Positions 6,770 to 16,393 of a stretch of 58,165 nucleotides of DNA are shown in pieces. The position numbers and the translations under genes are program-made. This DNA comes from Micrococcales bacterium (GTDB lineage Bacteria > Actinomycetota > Actinomycetes > Actinomycetales > Cellulomonadaceae): the NCBI GenBank assembly GCA_009779195.1, contig WRET01000014.1, forward strand, positions 1-58,165, read 5' to 3'. Each line of letters begins with the position of its first letter. The first letter of the stretch is position 1. The notes below the pieces were generated by a model, which saw nothing but the letters and a program-made list of their open reading frames with translations, did no database searches and was not told the DNA's origin.

Positions 6770-9444
6770 TCACCCGTGGAGGGTGTGCAGGTCGCGCAGG
6801 ATCTCTGAGACGGTGATGGGATCGAGCCTGGGCCCAGTGTCCCTCTTCCACCCGTACCTGTCCTTGACAGTCGCCACCAGGTCGGACGGGTGGAGGGTCT
6901 GCTCTTCGAAACACATGGGCGCACCGACGATGAACCCTGGGTCCAGGCCCAGCTCCCACACGAACCCGCCTGGGACGGGACGGTCCATGGACACCTGTCC
7001 CCCACCGTCGCTGGGAAGGCTGCGTTGCCAACCCCGCTTCTCCAGGCCCAGGACCTTTCCAGACGGGACGGTCAGGCCGTGGAACCCGCTGATCTGGTCG
7101 GCGGTGTACGTGTCTCGGCCCAGCTGGGGGAACGGCTGGAGAATCTCGTAGTCAGCCAGCAGGGCCGCCCAGGTGGGGGCTTGGTCGCCAAGGTTCAGCT
7201 GGTGAGCCAGGCGGACAGTGCCGTGCAGGGTGAGCGTCTCGTCTCGTCGTCGACGTCAGCGAAGGTCTTGTCCTCAGCGACGCGGAAGAAACCGTTGTCG
7301 GCTTGCCAGACCAGGCGACGGGTCAGGTGCCACACCAGCGGGTGGTCCACCAGGTATGTGGTGAACTCGGCCAAGGTCCACCCTCGCTGGGTGGCCATCG
7401 CGCCCTCCAGCCGACGCAGCTGCAGGTCAGCAAGCGCGCGCACGTCCTTTTTCAGCGCGGCGAACGTCTTCGCCGACGACACGCCAGGTTCCGTGGTGGT
7501 CTTCGGCAAGGTCTTGCGGACCTTGCCCTGGGCATCGACGACCGTCGGACGCAGCTGTTCGTCGAAACCGACGGTGAACGTCTTGTCACCGAAGTCCAGA
7601 ACCATCGTCCCGTCGGGGGCCAAGCCCAGGTCAGGCACCAAACGGTCTTCCAGCTGTGCAGGCTCCAGACCCAGGCGGTCGGCGAGGGCGTCGATGCGCT
7701 TTTGGGCCTGGCCCTTGATCCCTTTGAACTTGACCTTCTGGGAGATCGAGTACAGCTGCATCAAAGCCACGTCCGAACCGATGGCCAGCAGCACGTCCAA
7801 CCCTTTGACCGCCCGGCCGTGGGCCGACTCCCCCGGCCACACCCGTACGAGCGGGGCCAGACGACGGGCCGTGTCGTCGTCGCCGAGCACACCGAGAGCG
7901 TCGAGCACCCAACCTCCCGAAGCCGGGTATCCCGCGAGCTGCCACTGCTCGAACAACCCCCACGCGAACGCTGCCGACGACCGGCCAGTGCATTCGGACC
8001 GGACCACCGTGACATCCGCGTGCGGTTTCTTCAGGGACGATTTCACGAGCATGGTCACAAGGTTCCGCACCGCCGTCTCAGGCAGGGCGCCCGCACCGTT
8101 GGACAGCTGGACCTGCGGCAAGGCCTTGACCGCCACCCACGGTGGTACTGCGGCCTTGCGACCCTTCGGCAAGGAAGCAAGTGCACCAGGGACTGCCGAG
8201 ATCTGCGCCACCGGGCCATCTGGCCCCTTGGCATGGGTTTCGATGATGGCCCAGTCTTCGGCGGAGAACTCGTCGCGGTGTTCGGCCAGGTCGACCAGCG
8301 AGATCATTCCCAGCAGCGTCCTGCTCCGGGAGTTGGCGGCTGCCGACGCGGCGAGCACAGGCGCAGCGACCCGTGGCCACCGCAGCGCATGGCCGACGGC
8401 GGCAGCAGCAGCGTCCCGGTTGACGTCTGCGGCCTTGAGCAACACCCGGAAAGCAGTCGAGGTGGGAATCTCAGACAGGACGTCGGTGGGGAGGGTGGGA
8501 GGCAGCGAGTACTCGTTGGCTACGTCGACGGCCCCCGACTCGACGGCAGCCTCGACGACCTCCGCCAGGTCGGTACCGACAGCGTCGAGCGCTGTCGGCC
8601 ACGCAGGGTGCGGCCTGGCCCATCCCCAGTCGTCGTGGTGCAGCTGGGTGAACGCCATCAACTCATCGACGTTCTGCGCTGAGATCAGAAGGTCGACGAA
8701 ACGCCCACGGTCTGCAGCCAAATACCAGTCTCGCCGTTGAGGGACCAGCGCCGACATCACCAGACGCGCACCACCCCCGAGCGCAGCCAAAGGTTCGAGC
8801 GCCTCTTCGACGCCCTCCCACCGTGAGGCTGCCAGCCGCAGCCGTAGCCGCACATCATGAAAGCTCACGATGGAGTATTCCCACGTCCAGTAGCCCCCTA
8901 CCGAAGCGTCGTCAGTGTTGTGTTCGTCACGCCGGACGAACCCTGCCAGGCGTTCACTAGAGCGACCAGCCCTCCGCGTCCCAGGAGGAGCCCAAGGTGT
9001 GGTGTATGTCGACACTGGCTTCCAGATCCCGGCATAGTCCTCCAGTTTCTCTACCAGGACCCCTGTGCCCGCCCACCAGACGGCCACCTGGGCAGCGGCG
9101 ACCGCTCCGATCGCTGCGACAGCGGAGTCGGCCCACGACTGTGCTGGGTCACGCTTGCCTTGCAGCTTGCCCTGCGGGTCACCCCAGGTGCCCAGGTGCA
9201 GTGCCATCGCCGCCCAAGCTGGTGACGACTCGTCTGCCGCAGCGGCGGCGAGGTCTGGGTCAGTCTGGTCAGAGGCCAACAACTCGTTGACCTTGTCACA
9301 CACGGCGTACAGCCGCTTCCACCACTGGTCGGCTGCGTCCTTGGCGAACGGAGGCTGGGGAACCTCCACACCACCGGGGCGGGGTAGCACGTCCTTGACA
9401 AAGCGCTGGGGGAAGACGAACTCGTACGGCGAAGGGCTGGTCAT
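6770..9444 (-). pseudogene. DUF4132 protein (YehI-like), frameshifted by a 5-bp duplication
   Basis: The frame opening at 9444 stops at 7195, but the missing C-terminal domain is intact in another frame down to a TGA at 6772-6770. The break lies at 7236-7245, where GTCTC is repeated in tandem. Removing one copy joins FADVDDET to LTLHGTVRLAHQLN, matching DADDEVFAPVGTVRVAHQLN in the paralogue at 9552. The C-terminal half carries the DUF4132 signature (DGTMVLDFGDKTFTVGFDE, ALKKDVRALADLQLRRLE, WHLTRRLVWQADNG). The ATG at 9444 follows TAGATT by seven bases. As read, the product lacks ~140 C-terminal residues: a recent mutation or a sequencing error. Role unknown; the family is linked to MoxR/VWA clusters. 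Confidence 0.85.
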
Positions 9445-9451
9445 GGCCGTG

Positions 9452-9457
9452 AATCTA
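9452..9457 (-). promoter_or_regulatory. -10 box TAGATT of the frameshifted DUF4132 gene
   Basis: TANNNT hexamer seven bases before the ATG at 9444, implying leaderless transcription from within the cluster. Confidence 0.5.
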
Positions 9458-9551
9458 CCTTCACGCACCGTGCCAGGGGCGCGCTTTGGTGCACGGATCT
9501 TGAAACATATATGTCAGACCGACACATCCTTGTCAGGCTGAAACACCGCTC

Positions 9552-11015
9552 TCAGCCGCAGAGCAGGTGCAGGTCCCGCAAGATCTCCGAGCAGGTGATG
9601 GGGTCCAGGCCGTCCAGGGCGGCGGGGTGGAGGGTCTGCTCTTCGAAGAACAGGGGTTCGCCCATGACAAAACCTGGTTCCAGGGCCAGCTCCCACGTGG
9701 TTCCGGGCAGGGGACGCACGATGGACCACTGCCGGCCGCTGTCTCGGACCGGGCCGCGCCACCAACCGCGTCTCTCCAGGCCGAGGACCTTCCCGGAATA
9801 GACGACCAGGCCATCAAAAGCGGTGATCTGGTCGGCAGTGTATGTGTCTCTGCCCACCTGGGCGAACGGCTGGAGAATCTCGTAGTCGGCCAGCACAGCC
9901 ATCCACGTGGGGGCTTGGTCGCCCAGGTTCAGCTGGTGGGCCACCCGGACAGTGCCGACAGGGGCGAACACCTCGTCGTCGGCATCTGCGAACGTCTTGT
10001 CCTCGGCGGCGCGGAAGAAACCGTTGTCGGCTTGCCAGACCAGGCGACGGGTCAGGTGCCACACCAGCGGGTGGTCGACCAGGTGCGTGGTGAACTCGGC
10101 CACGGTCCACCCTCGCTGGGTGACCATCGCCTCCTCCAGCCGACGTCGCTGCAGGTCCCCCACGACACGGACGTCCTTCTTCAGCGCCGTGAACGTCTTG
10201 GCGCACGACACGCCCGGTTCGGCGGTTGCCTTCGGCAGCGTCTTACGGGGCTTTCCGTCCGCGTCGGTGACGACCGGGCGCAGGTGCTCGTCGAAACTGA
10301 CGGTGAAGGTCTTGTCGCCGTAGTCCAAGACCATCGTCCCGTCGGCACTGAGGCCCAGGTCGGGCAGGTTCCCGATGTCAGCGCCCCTGATCAGTGCCTG
10401 GTCGATATCCCGCGCGATCCGGGCAGCTTTCTTCTTCACCCCCGCGTGCCGGGTCGCCACACCAGCGGCGCGGACCGCCTGGGCGAGAGCGACCGTCGGT
10501 CTGGCCATGATGCGGCGGGTCAGGGCGTAGAAGACAGCCTGGGAGGGGACCGAGCGGGCCTGCGGGCCCGGCGGCACGACTGTTGCGACCACCAACGCGG
10601 AGACCACCTGGTCGACCCACTGGCTGTCCGCAGCCATCAGCACGTCCACAGCCAACTCCAGGACGGGCACGTCCTGCTGGTCGAACGCCCGGTCAGCGAC
10701 GTACGGGACAGAACCGTCGGCGATGTCACGCAAACGTGCGCCAGCGGTCTCCACCACGGCGCGCGCCGCCGCACAGTACGTCTCGTCCGCGGCGAGCTCA
10801 GCCAGCCACGCCTCGATCCGCTCCCTCCAGCGGGAGCGTTCGAGCTCTTCGGCGGCCTCCGGATCGTCAGACGCCAGACGGGCGGCGGTGATCGCAACCG
10901 TTGCGTCGCCAATCAGCCCCCACGGCGAATGGACTGCCCGCAGCTGTGCGATGGTCTGGCGCACCGGCCCGGGAAGATTGTGCTCGATGGCTACCAGGAC
11001 TGGAGCGTCGGTCAT
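9552..11015 (-). CDS. DUF4132 domain protein, shorter paralogue
   Basis: 487 aa. Residues ~190-487 are a full DUF4132 module closely related to the C-terminal part of the downstream frameshifted gene (DGTMVLDYGDKTFTVSFDEHLRP, ALKKDVRVVGDLQRRRLE, a C-terminus ending in DPITCSEILRDLHLLCG). The N-terminal ~190 residues are helical and much shorter than in the paralogue. The ATG at 11015 is chosen because TAGGTT lies exactly seven bases upstream, a leaderless arrangement. It follows the SWIM gene in the same direction. E. coli YehI is the characterised-by-name relative; its biochemical activity is unknown to me. Confidence 0.8.
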   Translation of the reverse strand: MTDAPVLVAIEHNLPGPVRQTIAQLRAVHSPWGLIGDATVAITAARLASDDPEAAEELERSRWRERIEAWLAELAADETYCAAARAVVETAGARLRDIADGSVPYVADRAFDQQDVPVLELAVDVLMAADSQWVDQVVSALVVATVVPPGPQARSVPSQAVFYALTRRIMARPTVALAQAVRAAGVATRHAGVKKKAARIARDIDQALIRGADIGNLPDLGLSADGTMVLDYGDKTFTVSFDEHLRPVVTDADGKPRKTLPKATAEPGVSCAKTFTALKKDVRVVGDLQRRRLEEAMVTQRGWTVAEFTTHLVDHPLVWHLTRRLVWQADNGFFRAAEDKTFADADDEVFAPVGTVRVAHQLNLGDQAPTWMAVLADYEILQPFAQVGRDTYTADQITAFDGLVVYSGKVLGLERRGWWRGPVRDSGRQWSIVRPLPGTTWELALEPGFVMGEPLFFEEQTLHPAALDGLDPITCSEILRDLHLLCG

Positions 11016-11022
11016 GACTGTG

Positions 11023-11028
11023 AACCTA
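11023..11028 (-). promoter_or_regulatory. -10 box TAGGTT of the short DUF4132 gene
   Basis: TANNNT hexamer seven bases before the ATG at 11015. The following bases (TTCACAGTCATGACC) closely resemble those before the paralogue (TTCACGGCCATGACC), so promoter and start were duplicated together. Confidence 0.5.
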
Positions 11029-11056
11029 ACACCGTGACCGAGCACAACGCGGCTGG

Positions 11057-12934
11057 TCAGCGGCTCTCGGCAGCGACGGTCAGCCAGACCATGGCGTCAA
11101 CCCAGGCGGTCGGGCTGGTGGGGGCTTGGGCGACGGCTGTGGCCATGGTGGTCAGGCCGCACTGGGCGAGGGTGTCGGAGGCTTCGGTGACACGGTCGAG
11201 GGCTGCGGGGCCCGGAGCGGACAAGCCACGGTGGGCCAGGGCCGCGAGGGCTGCCAAGCCGGAGGTGATGGCCTCGTCCAAGCGGTCGGCTGGGGCGGGT
11301 GCACCCAGGGCCAGGTCGAGGACGGAATTGGTGGTCACGAGGTCGACGGCCACAGCACCCGACGGCGACCAGAGGGCGGTGGGGCGCACGACGAGGCGTC
11401 CGTCACGGCGGGAGGTGTGGCCTGCGACCCAGCGTAGGGCTGGGTCGTTCAGGAGGCCGGCGACGGCGTCGAGACCGGCCGGGGACGCAGGGTTGTGGTC
11501 ACACACCGCCAGCGCGCACATACCGTGGGCGTCGACCAGCTGTGCGGTCAGACGCTGGGCGCCGGGGTGGTAGACCACGTCGCCGACCTCGGCGACTTCC
11601 AGGACGCGGACCAGCTCGGCAGCGACACGTGGGCGCACGTACCGCGGTGGCAGTGCGGCCAGACGGTCGGCGAATGCGGCGTAGTCGCCGACCAGGAGGC
11701 TCGGGGGCAAGGTTCCCCAGACGTCGCCCAGGGGCAGCACTGACGTGGGGGCAATACGAGAACGGGCCAGGCGCAGCATCCGCCGAGCCGAGCGGTGCGC
11801 CGACTCGGTGACGACATTGCTCAACGCCAGGGCACCCAACGTGCTCGTGGCGACCCGGCGCAGGGATGGGACTGTCTCGGGGGTTCCGGTCCAGTGGTGC
11901 GCAAGCACGAGCACCAGGCCAGACGCTAACTCAGCCAGGTACACATGGCCGTCGAACTCGACCGAACCGTCTGCGGACGGCGTTGCCCGCACACGCGCCC
12001 CCAGGCCCACGAGCCGCAGACGGGCACAAGCGGTGGAGGAGGCGACCTCGGTGCCCAGGACGTCAGGGACGATAGCGTTGCTGGTGCCGCTGGTGACGGC
12101 GCGGTGCCGTGCGTACAGCTCGGCGAGGAGGTCGGCGGTGCGCAGCTCGTCGTGGGTGGCGTGGCGGCGCTGGTAGGCGTCCACCTGCTCGGCCAGGTCG
12201 TCCAGGCCGTCGGTCGGCCACTGGAGCCCGGCCAACCCGCGGCGCAGGGCTGCCCAACCAAAACCGGTGCCGAGGTGCATCACCCCGGTAGCCAGCAGGC
12301 GGTCCAGGTGTTCGACGACCTGTGGGTAGCCCGTCTCCCCAGCTCCGGCGCTGGTTGGACGGACCTCGACACGTACCCGGTCGGCGGACGGGTCTTGCTC
12401 GGCGGCTGCCCGGCACGCCCACACGGCCAGGGCGACCAGCCGGAGGTCGGTGGCGTCGCTGGCTGTGTACGCCAGGTCGTGGGGCACGAGGAAACGTACT
12501 GACGCCGTGGGCAGCTCGACCCAAGGGCTCGCGCCCCGGTGGACTGTCGCGGCCAGCCCCCCAGCGGCCATGGTGCGGGCCCCGGTCATCATCCGGGTGC
12601 CGAGCAGGTCGACCAGCTGGGCGTCGGTGAACTCCGCTGGGTCCCAGACCTCGGAGGGCGCCGGTTCGGCCTGGTGGCCAGCCTGGTAGGCCAAGACTGT
12701 CGCCACCCGGTGCCGACACACACCGGGAGCGGGGCACGTGCAGGTGGTGCGTTCCAGGGGCACCCCCGGTGGCAAGGTGACTGTCGCGTCGTCGGTGGTG
12801 CCGGTGACGGTGCCGTCATCAGCCACGGTGACCTGCACTGACGCCGCCAGCCGTGAGGCGCGGGCGACCAGGCCCTTGGTGGCCAGGGACACCAGCACAG
12901 CCTCGTTGAGGGCGAGCAGGTCGTCGCGGGTCAC
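11057..12934 (-). CDS. SWIM zinc-finger protein (YehQ-like)
   Basis: 625 aa. Near residue 65 the sequence TCTCPAPGVCRHRV gives the SWIM motif CxC-x5-CxH (C65, C67, C73, H75), a zinc-binding module thought to bind DNA or protein. The remaining ~500 residues are Ala/Leu-rich helices without a catalytic motif I can see. The GTG start overlaps the stop of the VWA gene by four bases (GTGA), so the genes are co-translated. SWIM proteins of this type accompany MoxR/VWA/DUF5682 genes, as yehQ does in E. coli. Confidence 0.8.
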   Translation of the reverse strand: MTRDDLLALNEAVLVSLATKGLVARASRLAASVQVTVADDGTVTGTTDDATVTLPPGVPLERTTCTCPAPGVCRHRVATVLAYQAGHQAEPAPSEVWDPAEFTDAQLVDLLGTRMMTGARTMAAGGLAATVHRGASPWVELPTASVRFLVPHDLAYTASDATDLRLVALAVWACRAAAEQDPSADRVRVEVRPTSAGAGETGYPQVVEHLDRLLATGVMHLGTGFGWAALRRGLAGLQWPTDGLDDLAEQVDAYQRRHATHDELRTADLLAELYARHRAVTSGTSNAIVPDVLGTEVASSTACARLRLVGLGARVRATPSADGSVEFDGHVYLAELASGLVLVLAHHWTGTPETVPSLRRVATSTLGALALSNVVTESAHRSARRMLRLARSRIAPTSVLPLGDVWGTLPPSLLVGDYAAFADRLAALPPRYVRPRVAAELVRVLEVAEVGDVVYHPGAQRLTAQLVDAHGMCALAVCDHNPASPAGLDAVAGLLNDPALRWVAGHTSRRDGRLVVRPTALWSPSGAVAVDLVTTNSVLDLALGAPAPADRLDEAITSGLAALAALAHRGLSAPGPAALDRVTEASDTLAQCGLTTMATAVAQAPTSPTAWVDAMVWLTVAAESR

Positions 12935-14109
12935 CGGCCCACCGCCTCGGCGACGAACTCGGCGAGCTCGCCGGGTGTCATCGCCCCGACGTGCGCCCCG
13001 ACGTTGGCCAGGCGCTGGGCAGTGGCGCGGTCGTAGGCAGGGTTGGCGTCGGCGTCCAAGGCCGCCAGCCCCAAGACCAGCAAACCTCCGTTGACCAGGC
13101 CTGAGACCTGCTGGACAAGGTCGTGTTCGTCACCACCTTCGTAGAAGTCGGTGATGAGGGCGACGATGGTCCGGCGTGGGTTCTCCACGAGCGTGGCCGC
13201 GTAGCGCACGGCCCTGGCGATGTCGGTGCCGCCGCCAAGCTGGACTTTCATCAACAGCTCGACGGGGTCTTCCACGTCGCTGGTCAGGTCCACGACCTCC
13301 GTGTCGAAGGCGACCAGGTGCGTCTTCAGGCCCGGCAGGCCCCACAGGCAGGCAGCGGTCACGGCTGAGTGGATCACCGAGTCGGTCATGGACCCGGACT
13401 GGTCCACGAGCAAGATCACCTGCCAGCGTTCGACATGGCGGCGGGTCCGGGAGGTGAAGTACGGCGTCTCGATGGTCAGGCGGCCCGTCGCCGGGTCGTA
13501 CCGGCCCAGGTTCGCCCGCACGGTGCGGCGGATGTCAAAATCTGCGGCGCGGGGCACGACCGACCGCCGCGGCGAACGGGTGCCGAAGAACGAGCGTCGG
13601 ACCTCGGTGGCCATCTTCTTGACCAGGTCATCGACGACGCGGGCCACCAGGGTGCGGGCGAGGGCCAGGACCTGCGGATCCATGAGGTGCTTGGTGTGCA
13701 GCACCGCTTTGAGCAGCGTCTGGTTCGGGGTGACCCGGCGCAGCACATCAGGGTTCGTGACGATGTCGGTGATACCGAACCGCTCGATCGCCTCACGTTC
13801 GAGACGTTCGACCGTCTCCTGAGGGAACAACCGGTGGACCTGGCCGAGCCAGTCCACGGCAGCGACGACCGAGCCTCCGGGGCCCCCCGCGCGGGTGGTA
13901 GGACGCACACCACGAGAGGCTGCCTCACCGTCGTGGGAGTACAGCCAGTCCAGCGCCGCGTCCTGGGCCATGGCCTCGTCGGACATGCACTCACCCAAGG
14001 CTTCGCCGGCCTCGCCGAGCACCAGCCGCCAACGTTCCAGGTCAGCACGCAGCAGGTCGGGCTGCACAGGGGAAGGCTGACCGGATGCTGGGAGGGTTTG
14101 GTCGCTCAT
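12931..14109 (-). CDS. VWA-domain protein (YehP-like)
   Basis: 392 aa. The C-terminal ~170 residues are a von Willebrand A domain. ILLVDQSGSMTDS near residue 236 is the MIDAS DxSxS, GGGTDI supplies the downstream Thr, and IVALITDFYEGG the later Asp. The N-terminal part is helical and basic (RRSFFGTRSPRRS). The ATG at 14109 overlaps the DUF5682 stop (ATGA), which fixes the start. In MoxR-VWA systems the ATPase remodels targets recruited through the metal-bound VWA protein; the target here is unknown. Confidence 0.87.
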   Translation of the reverse strand: MSDQTLPASGQPSPVQPDLLRADLERWRLVLGEAGEALGECMSDEAMAQDAALDWLYSHDGEAASRGVRPTTRAGGPGGSVVAAVDWLGQVHRLFPQETVERLEREAIERFGITDIVTNPDVLRRVTPNQTLLKAVLHTKHLMDPQVLALARTLVARVVDDLVKKMATEVRRSFFGTRSPRRSVVPRAADFDIRRTVRANLGRYDPATGRLTIETPYFTSRTRRHVERWQVILLVDQSGSMTDSVIHSAVTAACLWGLPGLKTHLVAFDTEVVDLTSDVEDPVELLMKVQLGGGTDIARAVRYAATLVENPRRTIVALITDFYEGGDEHDLVQQVSGLVNGGLLVLGLAALDADANPAYDRATAQRLANVGAHVGAMTPGELAEFVAEAVGR

Positions 14110-16385
14110 CGCGGCTCCCACAGACCAGCATCGACGAGAACCCGTCCGACCCGCTCTTCCAGCTCGGCACCGGCAGCAGCCTGCGCCGGGTCGGTGTGCA
14201 GACGCAGGAACGCACGACCTGACCCGACCAACCCGCGGACGGCCATGAGCTGTTCGGCGATCCGGGCACGTTCACGAGGTGGCAGGTAGGCGAAAGCACC
14301 ACGCAGGGCAGGCAGGGCGGTGAGGAACTGGTGCGGGTCGTACCCGGCGAGCACGTGGTCCAGCTCGTCAAGCAGCAGGTCAGCGACATCATCACGAGCA
14401 ACGGCGAACAACCCCGCCAACCAGTCGCCGGCTGTCGTCGGACCGGCCATGGCCCGCAGGGTCGTCACCGGGTCGGTGCTGTGCTCACCGAGCGAGACCA
14501 GCACACCGAGCCCGGCTCCGCGCAGGTCCGGTGGGACGGCTCTGTCATTGGCGAGCCGACCCATGGACGCGACCACCTCGGCCCTCAGCGGGGCGTTGGC
14601 CGTTCTCAGCCTGGTGGCGTCACGCAGAGCGACCACGGCGGCCAGACGCTGGGGGTCTGCCGGGCCTGGACCGCCACGCACCCCTTCGACGAGCCACACC
14701 AGCCGTCCTGCGGTCTGGTCGACGAGGGCCTCCAGCGCCGCGGAGTCGCGCACGCCGTACTGGTCGCCGTAGCGCCACAACATGAGGGCGACAGCAAGCA
14801 TCTGGCCTGTCTCGGCCACGTTCGTCAGGTGCCCCACGCACGCGCCCAACCTGGTGAGCAACGACCCGGTCAGCGACTGCGCCCCGATGAGCACCGCATC
14901 GACGAGCACCGTCGCCGGGGCGGTCTGGCCCAGGCGTTCTTCCAGCGCTGCGGTCGCAGCGGCCAGCAGGTCGTGGCCATAGGTACCAGCCTCGATGAGG
15001 GCGACGAGGACGTCCTGAGCGGGTTCGCCACCGACGAGGGGACCGTCGACATCCCAGACCTCGTCGAGCGTCTCGGCGGACGGGTCGGAGCCCAGCAGCG
15101 GGCCAGAGCACCAGGTGAACCGGGGAACACCCAGCACACGGGCCTGGTGGCACACCCGTGACCGTGCGATGTCGCACCTGAGCTCGAGCTTGACGGGTCC
15201 GACCGTGTCGAGGCCTTGGTCGCGCCAGGCGCCGACAGCGGCACCCACCAGCGCAGGCAGCGTGGTCCCTGGGGCCAGGCGGCCCACACGGTCGCCGGAC
15301 AACGCCGCGACCATCTCCACGACGACAGGGTCTGTGCCTGCCCGCAGCGTGCCGCGCGACGCCCACGGCAGCGGGACGTCGAGCGCCTCGGTGACCAAGG
15401 TGGAGGCCAGAGCGTCGAGGACGTCGCCGCGGGTGGGCACCTGGTGCCCGCGGAGCATGGCCAGGCCGGCGGTCGTGGTGCGGGCAGCCACGAGGTTCGC
15501 TGTGGAGACCTGCTGGCGGGCGCCACGCAGGCGTGAGGCGACCCGTTCGACCAGACGGTCGGCGGCGACCTGCGCCCCGACGTCCCACACGTCCTGGTAG
15601 TAGGCCGGCGACGGCATACCCGACTGGTAGCCGGTGAACGCGTCCAGACGCCGGAACGAGTACGGGACCAGGTACGACGTTGCACGGTTGCCGTGGACGT
15701 CGGTCGGGGCGGGCGGGACCGTGGGCCAGCACGCCTCGCCACCTTGGCCAGCCAGACGCACGAGGGCTGCGCGGTGGAAACCGCCGGTGACGACCACCAC
15801 CGGACCGTCGTCGCGTGCCACCGCAGCGGCGACCCACTGGGCCATGTACTCCTCGCGGGCAGTGTCGTGCTCGTCGGCTTCGGCATCACCTCGCAGCAGG
15901 TCGAAGTACGTGTCGAGGCGTTGGCCCAGGTCGTGAGGCTCAGCGATCTCGAACAGGTGGTCCCACAGTGCGTCTGGGGTGTCGATGCTGAGCTCACGGC
16001 TCAAGGTGTCCAGGGCGCGGGCGTAGCGGGTGTCAGCGTCGGAGTACCGGTTCTCACGCCCGTGCAGGGCCCGGTGCCAGGCAGGCAGGTCGATGAACCG
16101 CAGCTGGGCGCGGACCTGTCGACCGGTGCGCAGGGCAACCCACTCGGGGCTGTACTCGCACAACGGCGCCCATGACCGCACCACACCGTCGTCGCTGGTG
16201 AACGAGCTGAACACGGCGATGGGCAGCTGGTGGTCGGCAAGCAGGCCGTCGATCTGGTCGTTGACGTCTGATGGTCCCTCGACGAGCACCCACGCGGGCC
16301 GCAACGCCCTGATCACCTGCTGGACGTACCGTGCGCACGCAGGTGAGTGGTGGCGGACCCCGACGTAGGTGACCGGGCTGCTCAT
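14106..16385 (-). CDS. DUF5682 family protein (YehM-like)
   Basis: 759 aa from the ATG at 16385. The N-terminus carries the family hallmark YVGVRHHSPAC, a ChaN/TraB-like opening with paired histidines, followed by VLVEGPSDVN. Further conserved pieces are RSWAPLCEYSPEWVAL, VVVTGGFHRAAL and SYLVPYSFRRLDAFTGYQSGMPSP. I selected the ATG immediately before the conserved VTYVGVRHH block; it lies eight bases after the MoxR stop. DUF5682 is one of the constant members of the MoxR-VWA-SWIM cluster. Biochemical role unknown; the His/Glu pattern hints at a metal site. Confidence 0.8.
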   Translation of the reverse strand: MSSPVTYVGVRHHSPACARYVQQVIRALRPAWVLVEGPSDVNDQIDGLLADHQLPIAVFSSFTSDDGVVRSWAPLCEYSPEWVALRTGRQVRAQLRFIDLPAWHRALHGRENRYSDADTRYARALDTLSRELSIDTPDALWDHLFEIAEPHDLGQRLDTYFDLLRGDAEADEHDTAREEYMAQWVAAAVARDDGPVVVVTGGFHRAALVRLAGQGGEACWPTVPPAPTDVHGNRATSYLVPYSFRRLDAFTGYQSGMPSPAYYQDVWDVGAQVAADRLVERVASRLRGARQQVSTANLVAARTTTAGLAMLRGHQVPTRGDVLDALASTLVTEALDVPLPWASRGTLRAGTDPVVVEMVAALSGDRVGRLAPGTTLPALVGAAVGAWRDQGLDTVGPVKLELRCDIARSRVCHQARVLGVPRFTWCSGPLLGSDPSAETLDEVWDVDGPLVGGEPAQDVLVALIEAGTYGHDLLAAATAALEERLGQTAPATVLVDAVLIGAQSLTGSLLTRLGACVGHLTNVAETGQMLAVALMLWRYGDQYGVRDSAALEALVDQTAGRLVWLVEGVRGGPGPADPQRLAAVVALRDATRLRTANAPLRAEVVASMGRLANDRAVPPDLRGAGLGVLVSLGEHSTDPVTTLRAMAGPTTAGDWLAGLFAVARDDVADLLLDELDHVLAGYDPHQFLTALPALRGAFAYLPPRERARIAEQLMAVRGLVGSGRAFLRLHTDPAQAAAGAELEERVGRVLVDAGLWEPR

Positions 16386-16393
16386 CGACGTGA

